From NCBI GenBank assembly GCA_045632265.1, contig JAZQWG010000028.1:53916-117915 (forward strand): a DNA stretch of 64,000 nucleotides, given 5' to 3'. Positions 15,727 to 24,702 of this stretch are shown here, piece after piece; position 1 is the first letter of the stretch, and every line of letters begins with the position of its first letter. The position numbers were made by a program, and so were the translations under genes. The DNA comes from Scatosoma sp045632265. Its GTDB lineage: Bacteria > Bacillota > Clostridia > Christensenellales > Borkfalkiaceae. Under the pieces are notes generated by a model. It was not told where the DNA came from and searched no databases. It saw only the letters and a list, made by a program, of their open reading frames with translations.

Positions 15727-16680
15727 ATGAAAATTCTTTTTGCAGGCACGCCCGATTTTGCGGTGTTGCCCTTGAAAAACATCATCGAAAACGGGTTTGA
15801 AGTGGTTGGCGTAGTCACGCAAGCGGACAAACCGCAAGGACGGAAGGGTGTGTTGACGCCGCCTCCCGTCAAAGTTTTCGCGCTCGAAAAAGGGCTTACG
15901 GTGTTGCAGCCTGCAAAAATCAAAGAAAATATCGATGAGATAAAATCGCTTGGTGCGGACGTTATGATTACGTGCGCATACGGGCAAATTTTAACCCAAT
16001 CGGTGCTTGATTGTTTCCCCAAAGGCGTATGGAATATCCATGCGGGCTTGTTGCCCTTTTATCGTGGCGCTTCACCCATCCAAAGCTGTATTCTAAACGG
16101 CGAAAAGGAAACGGGCGTGTCCATTATGCAAACGGAATTAGGGCTTGACTGCGGGGATATTTTGTGCGTGGAAAAGACGGAAATTGCGCCCACCGAAACG
16201 TATGGCGAGCTTTCTAATAGGCTGTCTATCATCGGTGCGGATTTAATTGTAAAGGCGCTTAAAATGCTTGAAAAGGGCGATTATACGTTGGAAAAGCAAG
16301 GCGACGACGGCGTGAATATCGTGCGAAAAATAAGCAAAGAACACGCTAAAATCGACTTTAGCAAAAGCGGAAAAGAGATTGTGGATTTGGTGCGTGGCAT
16401 GAACCCAGCGCCCGTTGCGTACACGCAAGTAGGGGATATGAAAATCAACGTGTATTTGGCGGAAAAAGCTACGCTTTTAGACGATGAAAAAGCGGCGGCG
16501 GAAAACGCAAAAATAGGCGAAGTGTTGTCCGATAAAGTGAAGCGTGGCTTGCTTGTAAAATGTGGCGACGGCGCTGTGAAATTGTTGCAAGTGCAAGCTG
16601 CGGGCGGTAAAGCGATGAGCGGCGGCGACTTTTTGAACGGCAGAAAAGTGCAAAAGGGGCAAGTGTTGTATGTTGAGTAA
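15727..16680 (+). CDS. fmt: methionyl-tRNA formyltransferase
   Basis: A 317-aa enzyme that formylates initiator Met-tRNA using 10-formyl-THF. The N-terminal catalytic domain contains MKILFAGTPDFA, the NIHAGLLPFYRGASPIQ segment (catalytic His within HAGLLP) and a GLDCGD motif. The smaller C-terminal OB domain begins near residue 205. It starts three bases after def and overlaps rsmB by 11 bases, indicating translational coupling. Confidence 0.97.
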   Translation: MKILFAGTPDFAVLPLKNIIENGFEVVGVVTQADKPQGRKGVLTPPPVKVFALEKGLTVLQPAKIKENIDEIKSLGADVMITCAYGQILTQSVLDCFPKGVWNIHAGLLPFYRGASPIQSCILNGEKETGVSIMQTELGLDCGDILCVEKTEIAPTETYGELSNRLSIIGADLIVKALKMLEKGDYTLEKQGDDGVNIVRKISKEHAKIDFSKSGKEIVDLVRGMNPAPVAYTQVGDMKINVYLAEKATLLDDEKAAAENAKIGEVLSDKVKRGLLVKCGDGAVKLLQVQAAGGKAMSGGDFLNGRKVQKGQVLYVE

Positions 16681-17917
16681 TCCTATCTACGACCCCTTTC
16701 AAATTTTGACGAAAATCTACCAAGGCGGTGCGCACGTAAAACAAGCGATTGCGGACACGTACATTGAAGAACAATTCCGTTCCCGTACGGTGAAAATCGT
16801 TTATGGGGTGCTCGAAAACGACGGGTATTTTGATTTTTGTATCAAGAGCAACGTGGATAAAAGCCCCAAGCCCGTGGTGAGAATTTTATTGAAAATTTCC
16901 TTGTACATGCTTTTGTTCATGGACAAAAAGCGGTACATGGTCACCGATTGCGCCGTAAGCCTTTGTAAAAAGCTGGGCAAAAGCGGTGTAAGCGGGTTTG
17001 TAAACGCCTTTTTGCGCCGTTTTGATAGAGAAGAAACGGACAAAAAATTGCCCAAGGGCAACGTGGGCGAAGCGATTGCTTGCTCTTATCCCTTATATGC
17101 GTACGAGTGGTTGAAAAAAGAATACGGAAACCGTGCGGAAGCGATTGCAAGCGCTCGTTCAACGGGTGTAAGCGTTCGGTTTGAAAGAAAAGAAAAGTAC
17201 ATGGAAAGGGCGCATATAGAAACGCCTTTTTCGGAAAAATACAACCATTATATCTTTGAAAATTTTGCCCGTGACGATGGGTTTGACGAAGGGGATTACA
17301 CCTTTCAATCGATAGGCAGTATCGCCATTTGCGATTGCGTTTCCCCGTGTGAAAATATGCTTGACGCTTGCGCTGCCCCTGGAGGAAAATCGGTGCTGTT
17401 GTCTAAAAAATGCGAAAGCGTGACGTCTTTTGAGTTGCACGAACATAGAGTTGCCCTTATAGGGCAATATAAGGCGCGTATGGGCGCAAACAACGTGACG
17501 GAAATGCAAAAGGATAGCAGCGTTTTCGATAGCGAATACGAGCAAAAATTCGACGGCGTGCTTTGCGACGTGCCTTGTTCGGGATTTGGAACGGTGAGTG
17601 AAAACCCCGATATTAAAATTTTCCGTGCGAAGGAAGATTTTATCTCCCTTGCAAAAGCGCAAAAGGATATTTTGCAAACGTGCAGTAAGTACGTTAAAAT
17701 CGGTGGGGCGTTGTACTATTCCACTTGCTCGCTTTTTGAAAGTGAAAACGACAAAATCGTGGAAGAATTTTTGACAAATAACCCTTGCTATGCAGTGGAA
17801 AAAATAGACAGTCCGCTTTGTCATGACAAGAAAAAATATGGGCTTCAATTTTTGCCCGACAATGCGTTTGGCGCAGGCTTTTATGTGTGCAAAATGGTTA
17901 GGAAAGGGGCGCAATGA
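16670..17917 (+). CDS. rsmB: 16S rRNA (cytosine-967-C5)-methyltransferase RsmB
   Basis: A 415-aa protein with an N-terminal NusB-like helical domain (residues 1-140) and a C-terminal SAM methyltransferase. Visible are the SAM loop ACAAPGGKSVLL near residue 235, the DVPCSGFGT motif near 305 (Cys of the PC pair) and the catalytic TCSLFESEND motif near 350. It overlaps both fmt and rlmN. The ATG at 16670 follows AAAAGGGGCAAG. Confidence 0.94.
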   Translation: MLSNPIYDPFQILTKIYQGGAHVKQAIADTYIEEQFRSRTVKIVYGVLENDGYFDFCIKSNVDKSPKPVVRILLKISLYMLLFMDKKRYMVTDCAVSLCKKLGKSGVSGFVNAFLRRFDREETDKKLPKGNVGEAIACSYPLYAYEWLKKEYGNRAEAIASARSTGVSVRFERKEKYMERAHIETPFSEKYNHYIFENFARDDGFDEGDYTFQSIGSIAICDCVSPCENMLDACAAPGGKSVLLSKKCESVTSFELHEHRVALIGQYKARMGANNVTEMQKDSSVFDSEYEQKFDGVLCDVPCSGFGTVSENPDIKIFRAKEDFISLAKAQKDILQTCSKYVKIGGALYYSTCSLFESENDKIVEEFLTNNPCYAVEKIDSPLCHDKKKYGLQFLPDNAFGAGFYVCKMVRKGAQ

Positions 17918-18975
17918 AAAAGATTTTACAAGATTTAAGCTTTGCAAAAATGGAAAAATTAGTGCTCGCTTTGGGCGAGAAAAAATTCCGTGCAAAACAG
18001 CTTTTTGAAGGCTTAACGCAAGGAAAAGCAATCACGGAAATATCTTCCCTTTCCAAGGATTTTAAGGGGAAATTGTGCGAAGAATACGAAGATAAACCCG
18101 TGCGTATCAAGGAAGTTTTTACCTCGTCCGACGGCACGGAAAAATACCTTTTCGAGCTTGCAGACGGCAACCTTATCGAAGGGGTTTTGATGAAATATAA
18201 GTACGGCTATACGCAATGCGTATCCACGCAAGTGGGCTGTCGTATGGGCTGTAAATTTTGCGCTTCCACCCTTGGCGGGCTTGTTAGAAATTTGACGGCG
18301 GGGGAAATTTTATCGCAAATTCTCGTTGTCAACGCCTTGCATAAAGAGGAAATGGTGGGCAAAGGGGCGCAAGCCCGAGCAGTCACCAACGTCGTGCTTA
18401 TGGGCAGCGGCGAGCCGCTTGACAACTACGATGAAACGCTTGCGTTTTTGAAAAACGTGACGGCGGAAGAAGGGCTGTGCATAAGCGCAAGAAACATCTC
18501 TCTTTCCACGTGCGGTATCGTGCCGAAAATGTACAAGCTGGCGGATGAAAATATTCCGCTTAACTTAACCGTTTCCTTGCACGCCACGGACGATGAAACA
18601 CGGGCAAGAACGATGCCCGTTGCCAAGGCGTATAAGATTGCGGAAATATTAAAAGCGTGCGATTATTACTTTGAAAAAACGGGCAGAAGATACTATTTCG
18701 AGTACACTTTAATCGAAGGGGAAAACTGCGACGAAGCGCATGCGGAAGCGCTTGTGAAATTGTTAAAAGGCAAGCCTTGCCACGTCAATTTGATTCGTCT
18801 TAACGAAGTGAAAGAAAGAGATTTGAAAGCGCTTGACGATAAAAATGCTTACCGCTTTTTGGGCAAACTTGAAAAGGGCGGCTTATCGGCAACTTTGCGC
18901 CGTCAAATAGGCGTGGACATCGGTGGGGCTTGCGGTCAGCTGCGTGTTAGCTATTTAGAAAGTAAAAGCGTATAA
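17914..18975 (+). CDS. rlmN: dual-specificity RNA methyltransferase RlmN
   Basis: A 353-aa radical SAM enzyme that methylates C2 of A2503 in 23S rRNA and A37 in tRNAs. The radical SAM cluster motif is GCRMGCKFCAS (CxxxCxxC), near residues 110-120. GSGEPLDNYD is near 168 and the C-terminal catalytic cysteine region GGACGQLR is near 338. It overlaps rsmB by 4 bases. In many Firmicutes prpC-prkC-rsgA follow rlmN; here they do not. Confidence 0.96.
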   Translation: MKKILQDLSFAKMEKLVLALGEKKFRAKQLFEGLTQGKAITEISSLSKDFKGKLCEEYEDKPVRIKEVFTSSDGTEKYLFELADGNLIEGVLMKYKYGYTQCVSTQVGCRMGCKFCASTLGGLVRNLTAGEILSQILVVNALHKEEMVGKGAQARAVTNVVLMGSGEPLDNYDETLAFLKNVTAEEGLCISARNISLSTCGIVPKMYKLADENIPLNLTVSLHATDDETRARTMPVAKAYKIAEILKACDYYFEKTGRRYYFEYTLIEGENCDEAHAEALVKLLKGKPCHVNLIRLNEVKERDLKALDDKNAYRFLGKLEKGGLSATLRRQIGVDIGGACGQLRVSYLESKSV

Positions 18976-19003
18976 CACGCCGTCTTATCCGCAAAAACGA
19001 AAC

Positions 19004-19018
19004 TTGCCCTTTGGGCAA
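19004..19018 (+). promoter_or_regulatory. small hairpin in the rlmN-rpe gap
   Basis: TTGCCC-TTT-GGGCAA followed by AAAAC. A compact stem-loop between rlmN and rpe, without a U-tract. It may mark an mRNA processing or attenuation point. Confidence 0.4.
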
Positions 19019-19054
19019 AAACTTAAAGATAAATAAAATCATAGGAGTACGATT

Positions 19055-19708
19055 ATGAAAAAAATTCAAATTGCGCCGTCTATTTTATCGGCGGACTTTT
19101 CTAAAATGGGCGAAGAAGTTATCTCTTTGCAAAACTGCGGCGCAGACGTCGTGCATTGTGACGTTATGGACGGTGTGTTTGTAAACAATATCACTTTCGG
19201 CATTAAAATGGTGGAAGATTTGCGCAAAATCACCACCCTTCCCTTGGATTGTCATTTGATGATTGTGCACCCTGAAAAGTACGTAGAACGCTTTGCAAAA
19301 GCGGGCGCGGACATCATCACCGTGCATTATGAAGCGTGCCAAGATAACTTGAAAGAAGTACTTGAACTTATCAAATCGACGGGCGTAAAATGCGGTGCGG
19401 TTATCAATCCCGATACCCCCGTTTCCAAGATTGCGGACGTAATTCCTATGTGCGATATGGTGCTTGTAATGAGCGTTTTCCCCGGTTTTGGTGGGCAAAA
19501 GTTTATCCCCGAAGCGCTTGACAAACTTCGTGAAGTGAAAGCGATTGTGGACGCTTGCGGCAAGGATATCGACGTTGAAATCGACGGCGGCGTGACGGAA
19601 GCAAACGTAGAAGAAATTAAGGCTGCGGGCGCAAACGTTATCGTTGCGGGTAGCACCGTTTTCAAAGCGCAAGACAGGGCTGCTTGCATTGCGCAATTAA
19701 AGGCGTAA
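19055..19708 (+). CDS. rpe: ribulose-phosphate 3-epimerase
   Basis: A 217-aa TIM-barrel enzyme that interconverts ribulose 5-phosphate and xylulose 5-phosphate. It has the N-terminal IAPSILSADF, the metal histidine segments VVHCDVMDGVFV and DCHLMI, VFPGFGGQKFIPE near 145, and the second catalytic Asp in VEIDGGV. It starts after TAGGAGTACGATT and ends at a strong terminator. Confidence 0.97.
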   Translation: MKKIQIAPSILSADFSKMGEEVISLQNCGADVVHCDVMDGVFVNNITFGIKMVEDLRKITTLPLDCHLMIVHPEKYVERFAKAGADIITVHYEACQDNLKEVLELIKSTGVKCGAVINPDTPVSKIADVIPMCDMVLVMSVFPGFGGQKFIPEALDKLREVKAIVDACGKDIDVEIDGGVTEANVEEIKAAGANVIVAGSTVFKAQDRAACIAQLKA

Positions 19709-19722
19709 ATCCAATAAAAATC

Positions 19723-19760
19723 AACCGCCCCAAACGGCAAACGTTTGGGGCGGTTTTGTT
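19723..19760 (+). terminator. rpe terminator
   Basis: Fourteen-base stem AACCGCCCCAAACG (19723-19736) and CGTTTGGGGCGGTT (19742-19755), followed by TTGTTTTT. It closes the gmk-rpe region. Confidence 0.92.
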
Positions 19761-19773
19761 TTTGCGCTAAATA

Positions 19774-19799
19774 AAGACGACGCTTAATTTCGTCGTTTT
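19774..19799. terminator. second hairpin downstream of rpe
   Basis: AAGACGACG (19774-19782) pairs with CGTCGTTTT (19791-19799), with one G-T pair. It may be a back-up terminator. Nothing else could be identified in the AT-rich 19800-19910 stretch. Confidence 0.45.
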
Positions 19800-19910
19800 G
19801 CAAGTTGTAATCTATAAACTTACGCGCGTATATAATATATAGGAAGGGAACGGCAAGGTGAGAAAAAAGGCGAGTGGGTAAATCGCTTTTATTTATCATT
19901 TAGATAACGC

Positions 19911-19940
19911 AAAAAAGCCGACTGAAAACAGTCGGCTTTC
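19911..19940 (-). terminator. rpmB terminator
   Basis: AAAGCCGACTG (19914-19924), loop AAAA, CAGTCGGCTTT. On the minus strand the stem is followed by a T-run. Confidence 0.85.
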
Positions 19941-19960
19941 GTACGTTTTTAATCAAATGA

Positions 19961-20146
19961 TTAGTCTGCCTTCTTAAGCGTTCTGATGCATCTTGCGCAA
20001 ACGTAACCGTTCGTTTCCTTACCGTCTTCCACGTAGGAAATTTTTTGTACGTTTACCTTGAACGTTCTTCTCGTTTTACGGTTGGAGTGGCTAACGTTGT
20101 TGCCAGAAGCTTGACCTTTACCGCAAATATTGCATACTCTCGACAT
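19961..20146 (-). CDS. rpmB: 50S ribosomal protein L28
   Basis: A 61-aa ribosomal protein with MSRVCNICGKG at the start and CARCIRTLKK at the end, the zinc-binding (four-Cys) form of L28. ATG 20146 is chosen because GGAGGTG lies 7 bases upstream; the frame is open beyond it but has no family similarity. The promoter on the minus strand is TTGATT (20268-20273), 17 bases, TATATT (20245-20250). Divergence from asp23-fakA is typical of Firmicutes. Confidence 0.96.
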   Translation of the reverse strand: MSRVCNICGKGQASGNNVSHSNRKTRRTFKVNVQKISYVEDGKETNGYVCARCIRTLKKAD

Positions 20147-20333
20147 ATGAACACCTCCGTTGGGATAATTTTTCCGTGTTTTGTGCATAAAATATTTTGC
20201 CCGCATTTCCCGTAAAAAGGACGGGCGAATAAACAAGCATAAATAATATATCATTTTTAATAAGAAAAATCAATCAAAAACGTGCCCAAAAAAACAAAAA
20301 ATAAAAAATATTGCGAAATTTTTCAAAAAGTGC

Positions 20334-20362
20334 TTGCCAAAAGAAAGCAAATAGTGTAAAAT
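20334..20362 (+). promoter_or_regulatory. asp23 promoter
   Basis: TTGCCA (20334-20339), 17 bases, TAAAAT (20357-20362), 25 bases ahead of the start codon. Confidence 0.65.
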
Positions 20363-20387
20363 GAAATAGATATTTGGAGAAAAATTT

Positions 20388-20738
20388 ATGTCAGTTAATA
20401 CCAACAACGCATACGGTAAAATTTCCATTTCCGATCTTGCTATTGCAAAGGTCGCTTCTCATACTGCGCTCGAGTCGTACGGGATTGTAGAAATGGTGTC
20501 TCGTCGTTTTACGGATACGCTTGCGCTTATCCTTAAAAAAGACGGCGAAGGTCGTGGTATTAAAGTTATTACGTTCGGCAACCGAATCTTTATCGACGTG
20601 TACGTTATCATTAAATACGGCGTGTCGATTGCGGCTGTTGCAGAATCGTTGAAAGAAGCTATTAAGTATAAAGTAGAAGCCTTTACGGGCATGATTGTCG
20701 ATACGGTGAACGTAAACGTTATCGACGTTAAACTCTGA
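20388..20738 (+). CDS. Asp23/Gls24 family envelope stress protein
   Basis: A 116-aa protein of the Asp23/YloU family. The core reads ISISDLAIAKVASHTALESYGIVEM and the C-terminus VDTVNVNVIDVKL, as in YloU. These membrane-associated proteins respond to cell-wall stress and usually precede the fatty-acid kinase gene, as here. It starts after TTGGAGAAAAATTT. A terminator hairpin separates it from fakA. Confidence 0.9.
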   Translation: MSVNTNNAYGKISISDLAIAKVASHTALESYGIVEMVSRRFTDTLALILKKDGEGRGIKVITFGNRIFIDVYVIIKYGVSIAAVAESLKEAIKYKVEAFTGMIVDTVNVNVIDVKL

Positions 20739-20746
20739 TTTTTCCT

Positions 20747-20780
20747 AAAGCGCAACGCTTGTAAAATTGCGCTTTTTTAT
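20747..20780 (+). terminator. hairpin between asp23 and fakA
   Basis: AAAGCGCAA (20747-20755) and TTGCGCTTT (20766-20774), followed by TTT. Confidence 0.75.
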
Positions 20781-20836
20781 GACGAAATCCCTCTTATTTG
20801 GGATGGTATAATTTACGATGATTAAGGAGCATAAAA

Positions 20837-22471
20837 ATGCATAAAACGATAAATAGCATCGAATTTAGAAAGATGGTTCTTGTCGGTGCGAAACAATTAG
20901 AAATCAATCGCGCAAGAGTGGACGCGCTTAACGTATTCCCCGTTCCCGATGGCGACACGGGTACGAATATGTCCCTTACGATGCAATCGGCTGTGAGAGA
21001 ACTTACCGCTTGTCAATCCAACGCATTTGCGGAAGTTTGCAACAGCGTTTCCAAAGGCGCGCTTCGTGGCGCTCGTGGGAACTCGGGCGTTATTCTTTCC
21101 CAAATTTTGAAAGGAATTTGTACCGTTTTAGGTAATTACGAAGAAGTAGACACGAAAATTTTTGCAAAAGCGCTTGAACAAGGCACGAAAGTTGCTTACG
21201 GCGCAGTGTCCGTACCCAAAGAAGGTACGATTCTCACCGTTATTCGTATGATGAGCGAATACGCGGTAAAAGTGGCAAGCAAGAAAAAGACGTTTGAAGA
21301 ATTCTTCAAAGACGTTATCGAAGAAGGCGAAAGAGCGCTCGCTCTCACGCCCGAATTGTTGCCCGTACTTAAAAAAGCAGGGGTTGTTGACTCGGGTGGC
21401 GTTGGGTTAATGGTTATCATTAAAGGCTTCGCTTCCGAACTCACGGGTGAAGAAATTGCCGACACCGTAGAGGTGGAAAGTGCGCCTACGTCCGATTTTG
21501 GCGACAATTCCAGCATCATCAACATGGATTTGGGCGATATTCAATACGCATACTGTACCGAATTTTTCATCATCAACATGAAAAAGAGCACGACGTTGTC
21601 CGCTATTGATAGATTGCGTGAAAGATTGATGGGCTTGGGCGATAGCGTAATTTGTATCGGCGATTTGGATTTGGTAAAAGTGCACGTGCACACCAACCAA
21701 CCGGGCAAGGCGCTCACCTATGCGTTGGAACTTGGCGAGCTCGATCGTCCGAAGATTGAAAACATGCTTGAACAAAACCGTCAAATCAAGGCGCAACTTG
21801 AAGCGGAAAAGAAAGAAATGGGCATGCTTGCAATTTGCACGGGCAGCGGTCTTTCCGATATCTTCAAAGATTTGTCCGTTGACGGCATCATTGAAGGCGG
21901 TCAAACAATGAACCCCAGCGCAAGCGACATCGCAACGGCGGCGCAAAAGATTAACGCGGAACACATTTTCATCTTCCCCAACAATAAAAATATTATCTTG
22001 GCGGCTGAACAAGCAAAGGCGCTTGTGGATAACAAGACGATTCACGTTATCCCCACCAAAAACGTGCCCCAAGGTTTTGCGGCTGCGCTCGAGTTTAACC
22101 CCGAAGCAAGTGCGGAAGAAAACAAGACGAACATGATTCACGCTCTTGATAACGTAAAAGCTGGTCAAGTGACGTACGCTGTACGCAACACGACGCTTAA
22201 CGGCTTCTCTATCAAGGAAGGCGATATCATCGGCTTGGACGATAAGAAAATTTTGGCAAAATCGCAATCGGTTGAAGAAACGATGATTAAGTTGATTGCC
22301 AAGATGAAAGAAGAATTCCATCAAATGATTACGCTCTATTATGGCGAAGACGTGAAGGAAGAAGAAGCGGAAGCGCTTTGCGCGGCAATCGCGGAAAAAT
22401 ACCCCGATTGCGACGTCGATTTCCATAACGGCGGTCAATCGGTATATTATTATATCCTCTCGTTGGAGTGA
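20837..22471 (+). CDS. fakA: DAK2-domain fatty acid kinase subunit (FakA/YloV)
   Basis: A 544-aa protein of the YloV/FakA family. The N-terminal DAK2 ATP-binding domain shows FPVPDGDTGTNMSLTM near residues 35-50, RGARGNSGVILSQILKG near 77-93 and VVDSGGVGLMV near 183. The middle domain and a C-terminal DegV-like domain (from about residue 330) follow. FakA phosphorylates fatty acids bound to FakB proteins to feed phospholipid synthesis. No fakB lies here. It starts after AAGGAGCATAAAA. Confidence 0.93.
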   Translation: MHKTINSIEFRKMVLVGAKQLEINRARVDALNVFPVPDGDTGTNMSLTMQSAVRELTACQSNAFAEVCNSVSKGALRGARGNSGVILSQILKGICTVLGNYEEVDTKIFAKALEQGTKVAYGAVSVPKEGTILTVIRMMSEYAVKVASKKKTFEEFFKDVIEEGERALALTPELLPVLKKAGVVDSGGVGLMVIIKGFASELTGEEIADTVEVESAPTSDFGDNSSIINMDLGDIQYAYCTEFFIINMKKSTTLSAIDRLRERLMGLGDSVICIGDLDLVKVHVHTNQPGKALTYALELGELDRPKIENMLEQNRQIKAQLEAEKKEMGMLAICTGSGLSDIFKDLSVDGIIEGGQTMNPSASDIATAAQKINAEHIFIFPNNKNIILAAEQAKALVDNKTIHVIPTKNVPQGFAAALEFNPEASAEENKTNMIHALDNVKAGQVTYAVRNTTLNGFSIKEGDIIGLDDKKILAKSQSVEETMIKLIAKMKEEFHQMITLYYGEDVKEEEAEALCAAIAEKYPDCDVDFHNGGQSVYYYILSLE

Positions 22472-22516
22472 TGTATAATTTATTGCATAATATTATAAAA
22501 ATACAATTATAACACA

Positions 22517-22547
22517 AAAGCGACGGGCGGAACAGTTCCGTCGCTTT
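22517..22547 (+). terminator. hairpin between fakA and recG
   Basis: AAAGCGACGG (22517-22526) pairs with CCGTCGCTTT (22538-22547). The U-tract is weak, so it may only partly stop transcription into recG. Confidence 0.6.
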
Positions 22548-22569
22548 GTCGTTAAAAACGGGAAAGATA

Positions 22570-24576
22570 ATGAAGATTTCAGCTCTTCGCTCTATCGGCG
22601 AAAAACGGGAAAAAGAATTTCATAAGCTGGGAATTATGGAAGCGGAAGATTTGGTCCGCTTCTATCCGCGCGCTTATTTGGATTTAACCGAGCGTTCTTC
22701 TTTGAAAACCGCGTATCATAACGACATGGTGTTGATTGCGTGCGAAGTCACCCGTCTTGCCCCCGTAAACTACGGAAGTAGGCAAAAAATGGTAAAAGCG
22801 TTCTGTTCGCAGGACGGTTATCCCTTTACGGCGGTGTGGTTTAATCAACCTTACGTTGCGCAAAAGTTGAAAGTGGGCGAATATCTTTTCTACGGTAGAG
22901 TGCAAAATAAGTTTGGACAAATCTCTATTATCAACCCCACTTTCGAGCCGCTTGATAAAAATTATCGCTTAAAAGGAATTATCCCCGTCTATTCTTTGAG
23001 GGGAAAATTGAATCAAAAAACGGTGCGTGGGGCTGTGAAAGAAGCGCTTGCCCGCACGGATATCGGCAGCGTTATTCCCGATAGAATTATACAAAAATAC
23101 AATCTTCCGTCCCTTGAAAAAGCCTTCTACGAAGTGCATAATCCGTCTAGCCAAGCGGCAAAAGACGAGGCGAGCGAGCGTATTGCGCTGGAAGAATATT
23201 TTACGCTTATTTCCGCTTTTAAGATTATTAAAGGTGGCAAGGAAGAAGCGAGAATCCGCCGCTATGGCGTAAGTGCGGGCGACGTAAAAGAGTTTGCTGG
23301 GCGCTTTGGTTTCGAGTTCACCGACGGACAAAAACAAGCGGTGAACGACATTTTTGAAAACCTGCGTGCGCCTACGAAGATGAATCGTTTGTTGCAAGGG
23401 GACGTTGGCAGTGGCAAAACGGCTGTGGCGCTTTGTGGCATTTTCATGGCGGTGAAAAGCGGGTACACGGCGGCGTACTTGTCGCCCACCGAAGTGCTTG
23501 CAAATCAAAACTACGAAGTTCTTAAAAAATATTTTCCCGATTATAAGGTGGGCTATCTTGCGGGCGGCATGACGGCGAAAGAAAAACGGGAAATGAAAGA
23601 AAAATTGAAAAGGGGCGAAATTGACATCGTTTGCGGTACGCACGCCGTTATCCAAAACGACGTGGAAATCCCCGCCCTTGCCTTTATCGTGTGTGACGAA
23701 CAGCACCGCTTTGGCGTGGCGCAACGCAACGCTTTGGCGGAAAAAGGGGAAGGAGTGGACGTGCTCGTCATGAGCGCAACGCCTATTCCCCGCACCCTTT
23801 CGCTCATCTTTTACGGCGATTTGGACGTGACGACGATTACGGATAAGCCCAAGGCTCGACAAGAAATTTCCACTTCGATTATTCCCGAAAGTAGGTACGA
23901 CGATATGCTCGATTACGTGAAAAGGGAAACGCAAGCGGGCAAGCAAGCCTATTTCGTTTGCGCGAAGATTGACGATGATGAAGAAAGTTCTATTGTCAGC
24001 GTGAGCGAACTTTATGAAGAATTGACAGCCAAGCTTCCCAGCGTGCGCTTTGCGCTTTTGCACGGGCGTATGAAAGATAAAGAAAAAGCGGAAGTGATGA
24101 CGGCGTTCAAAAATCACGAATACGATTGTTTGGTGTCCACGACGGTTATCGAAGTGGGTATCGACGTGCCGAATGCGACGATTATGGTCATTTTAAGCGC
24201 CGAACGATTTGGGCTTTCGCAGCTACATCAGCTTCGTGGCCGAGTAGGGCGTGGTGCGGAGAAAAGTTATTGTTTCCTTTTGATGGGCGCGGAAAGCGAA
24301 ACGGCGAAAGAACGACTTTTGACGTTGAAAAACAACGCCGACGGCTTCAAAATTGCGGAAAAGGATTTGGAAATGCGTGGCGGTGGCGATTTCTTCGGCA
24401 CAAGACAGTCGGGTAAAATGCTTGGGGATATTAAGAATTTGCGATACCCTACGCAAGTTGTGTTTGCGGCGAAACGACTTTCGGACGATACGTTTGAAAT
24501 GCGGCTGGACAGTGATGATTTGAGAAGGGCTGCGCTGAAGAAATACGATAGCTTGAAAGACGTAGTTTTGAACTAA
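22570..24576 (+). CDS. recG: ATP-dependent DNA helicase RecG
   Basis: A 668-aa fork-reversing helicase. An N-terminal wedge/OB domain (residues 1-220) leads to the P-loop GDVGSGKTAVAL near 281, the DEQHRFG box near 382, SATPIPRTL, and C-terminal TTVIEVGIDVPNA and QLRGRVGRG. ATG 22570 is chosen after GGAAAGATA; a TTG 24 bases upstream is in frame but less likely. The asp23-fakA-recG order is conserved in Firmicutes. Confidence 0.97.
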   Translation: MKISALRSIGEKREKEFHKLGIMEAEDLVRFYPRAYLDLTERSSLKTAYHNDMVLIACEVTRLAPVNYGSRQKMVKAFCSQDGYPFTAVWFNQPYVAQKLKVGEYLFYGRVQNKFGQISIINPTFEPLDKNYRLKGIIPVYSLRGKLNQKTVRGAVKEALARTDIGSVIPDRIIQKYNLPSLEKAFYEVHNPSSQAAKDEASERIALEEYFTLISAFKIIKGGKEEARIRRYGVSAGDVKEFAGRFGFEFTDGQKQAVNDIFENLRAPTKMNRLLQGDVGSGKTAVALCGIFMAVKSGYTAAYLSPTEVLANQNYEVLKKYFPDYKVGYLAGGMTAKEKREMKEKLKRGEIDIVCGTHAVIQNDVEIPALAFIVCDEQHRFGVAQRNALAEKGEGVDVLVMSATPIPRTLSLIFYGDLDVTTITDKPKARQEISTSIIPESRYDDMLDYVKRETQAGKQAYFVCAKIDDDEESSIVSVSELYEELTAKLPSVRFALLHGRMKDKEKAEVMTAFKNHEYDCLVSTTVIEVGIDVPNATIMVILSAERFGLSQLHQLRGRVGRGAEKSYCFLLMGAESETAKERLLTLKNNADGFKIAEKDLEMRGGGDFFGTRQSGKMLGDIKNLRYPTQVVFAAKRLSDDTFEMRLDSDDLRRAALKKYDSLKDVVLN

Positions 24577-24635
24577 AACGGGCAAAAAAAGGTCTAAAAA
24601 TCGAAAAAATCCACAAAAAATATCTTTTTTAGGTA

Positions 24636-24664
24636 TTGACGGATAGACAAAGATGTAGTATAAT
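24636..24664 (+). promoter_or_regulatory. hisIE promoter
   Basis: TTGACG (24636-24641), 17 bases, TATAAT (24659-24664). The spacer contains TAGACAAAGATGTAG, which shares its left half with the XRE operators at 10187 and 10216 but lacks a clean right half. Confidence 0.7.
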
Positions 24665-24702
24665 TATAATACACAATTATGATAAAACGCGGAGGATAAA
24701 GT

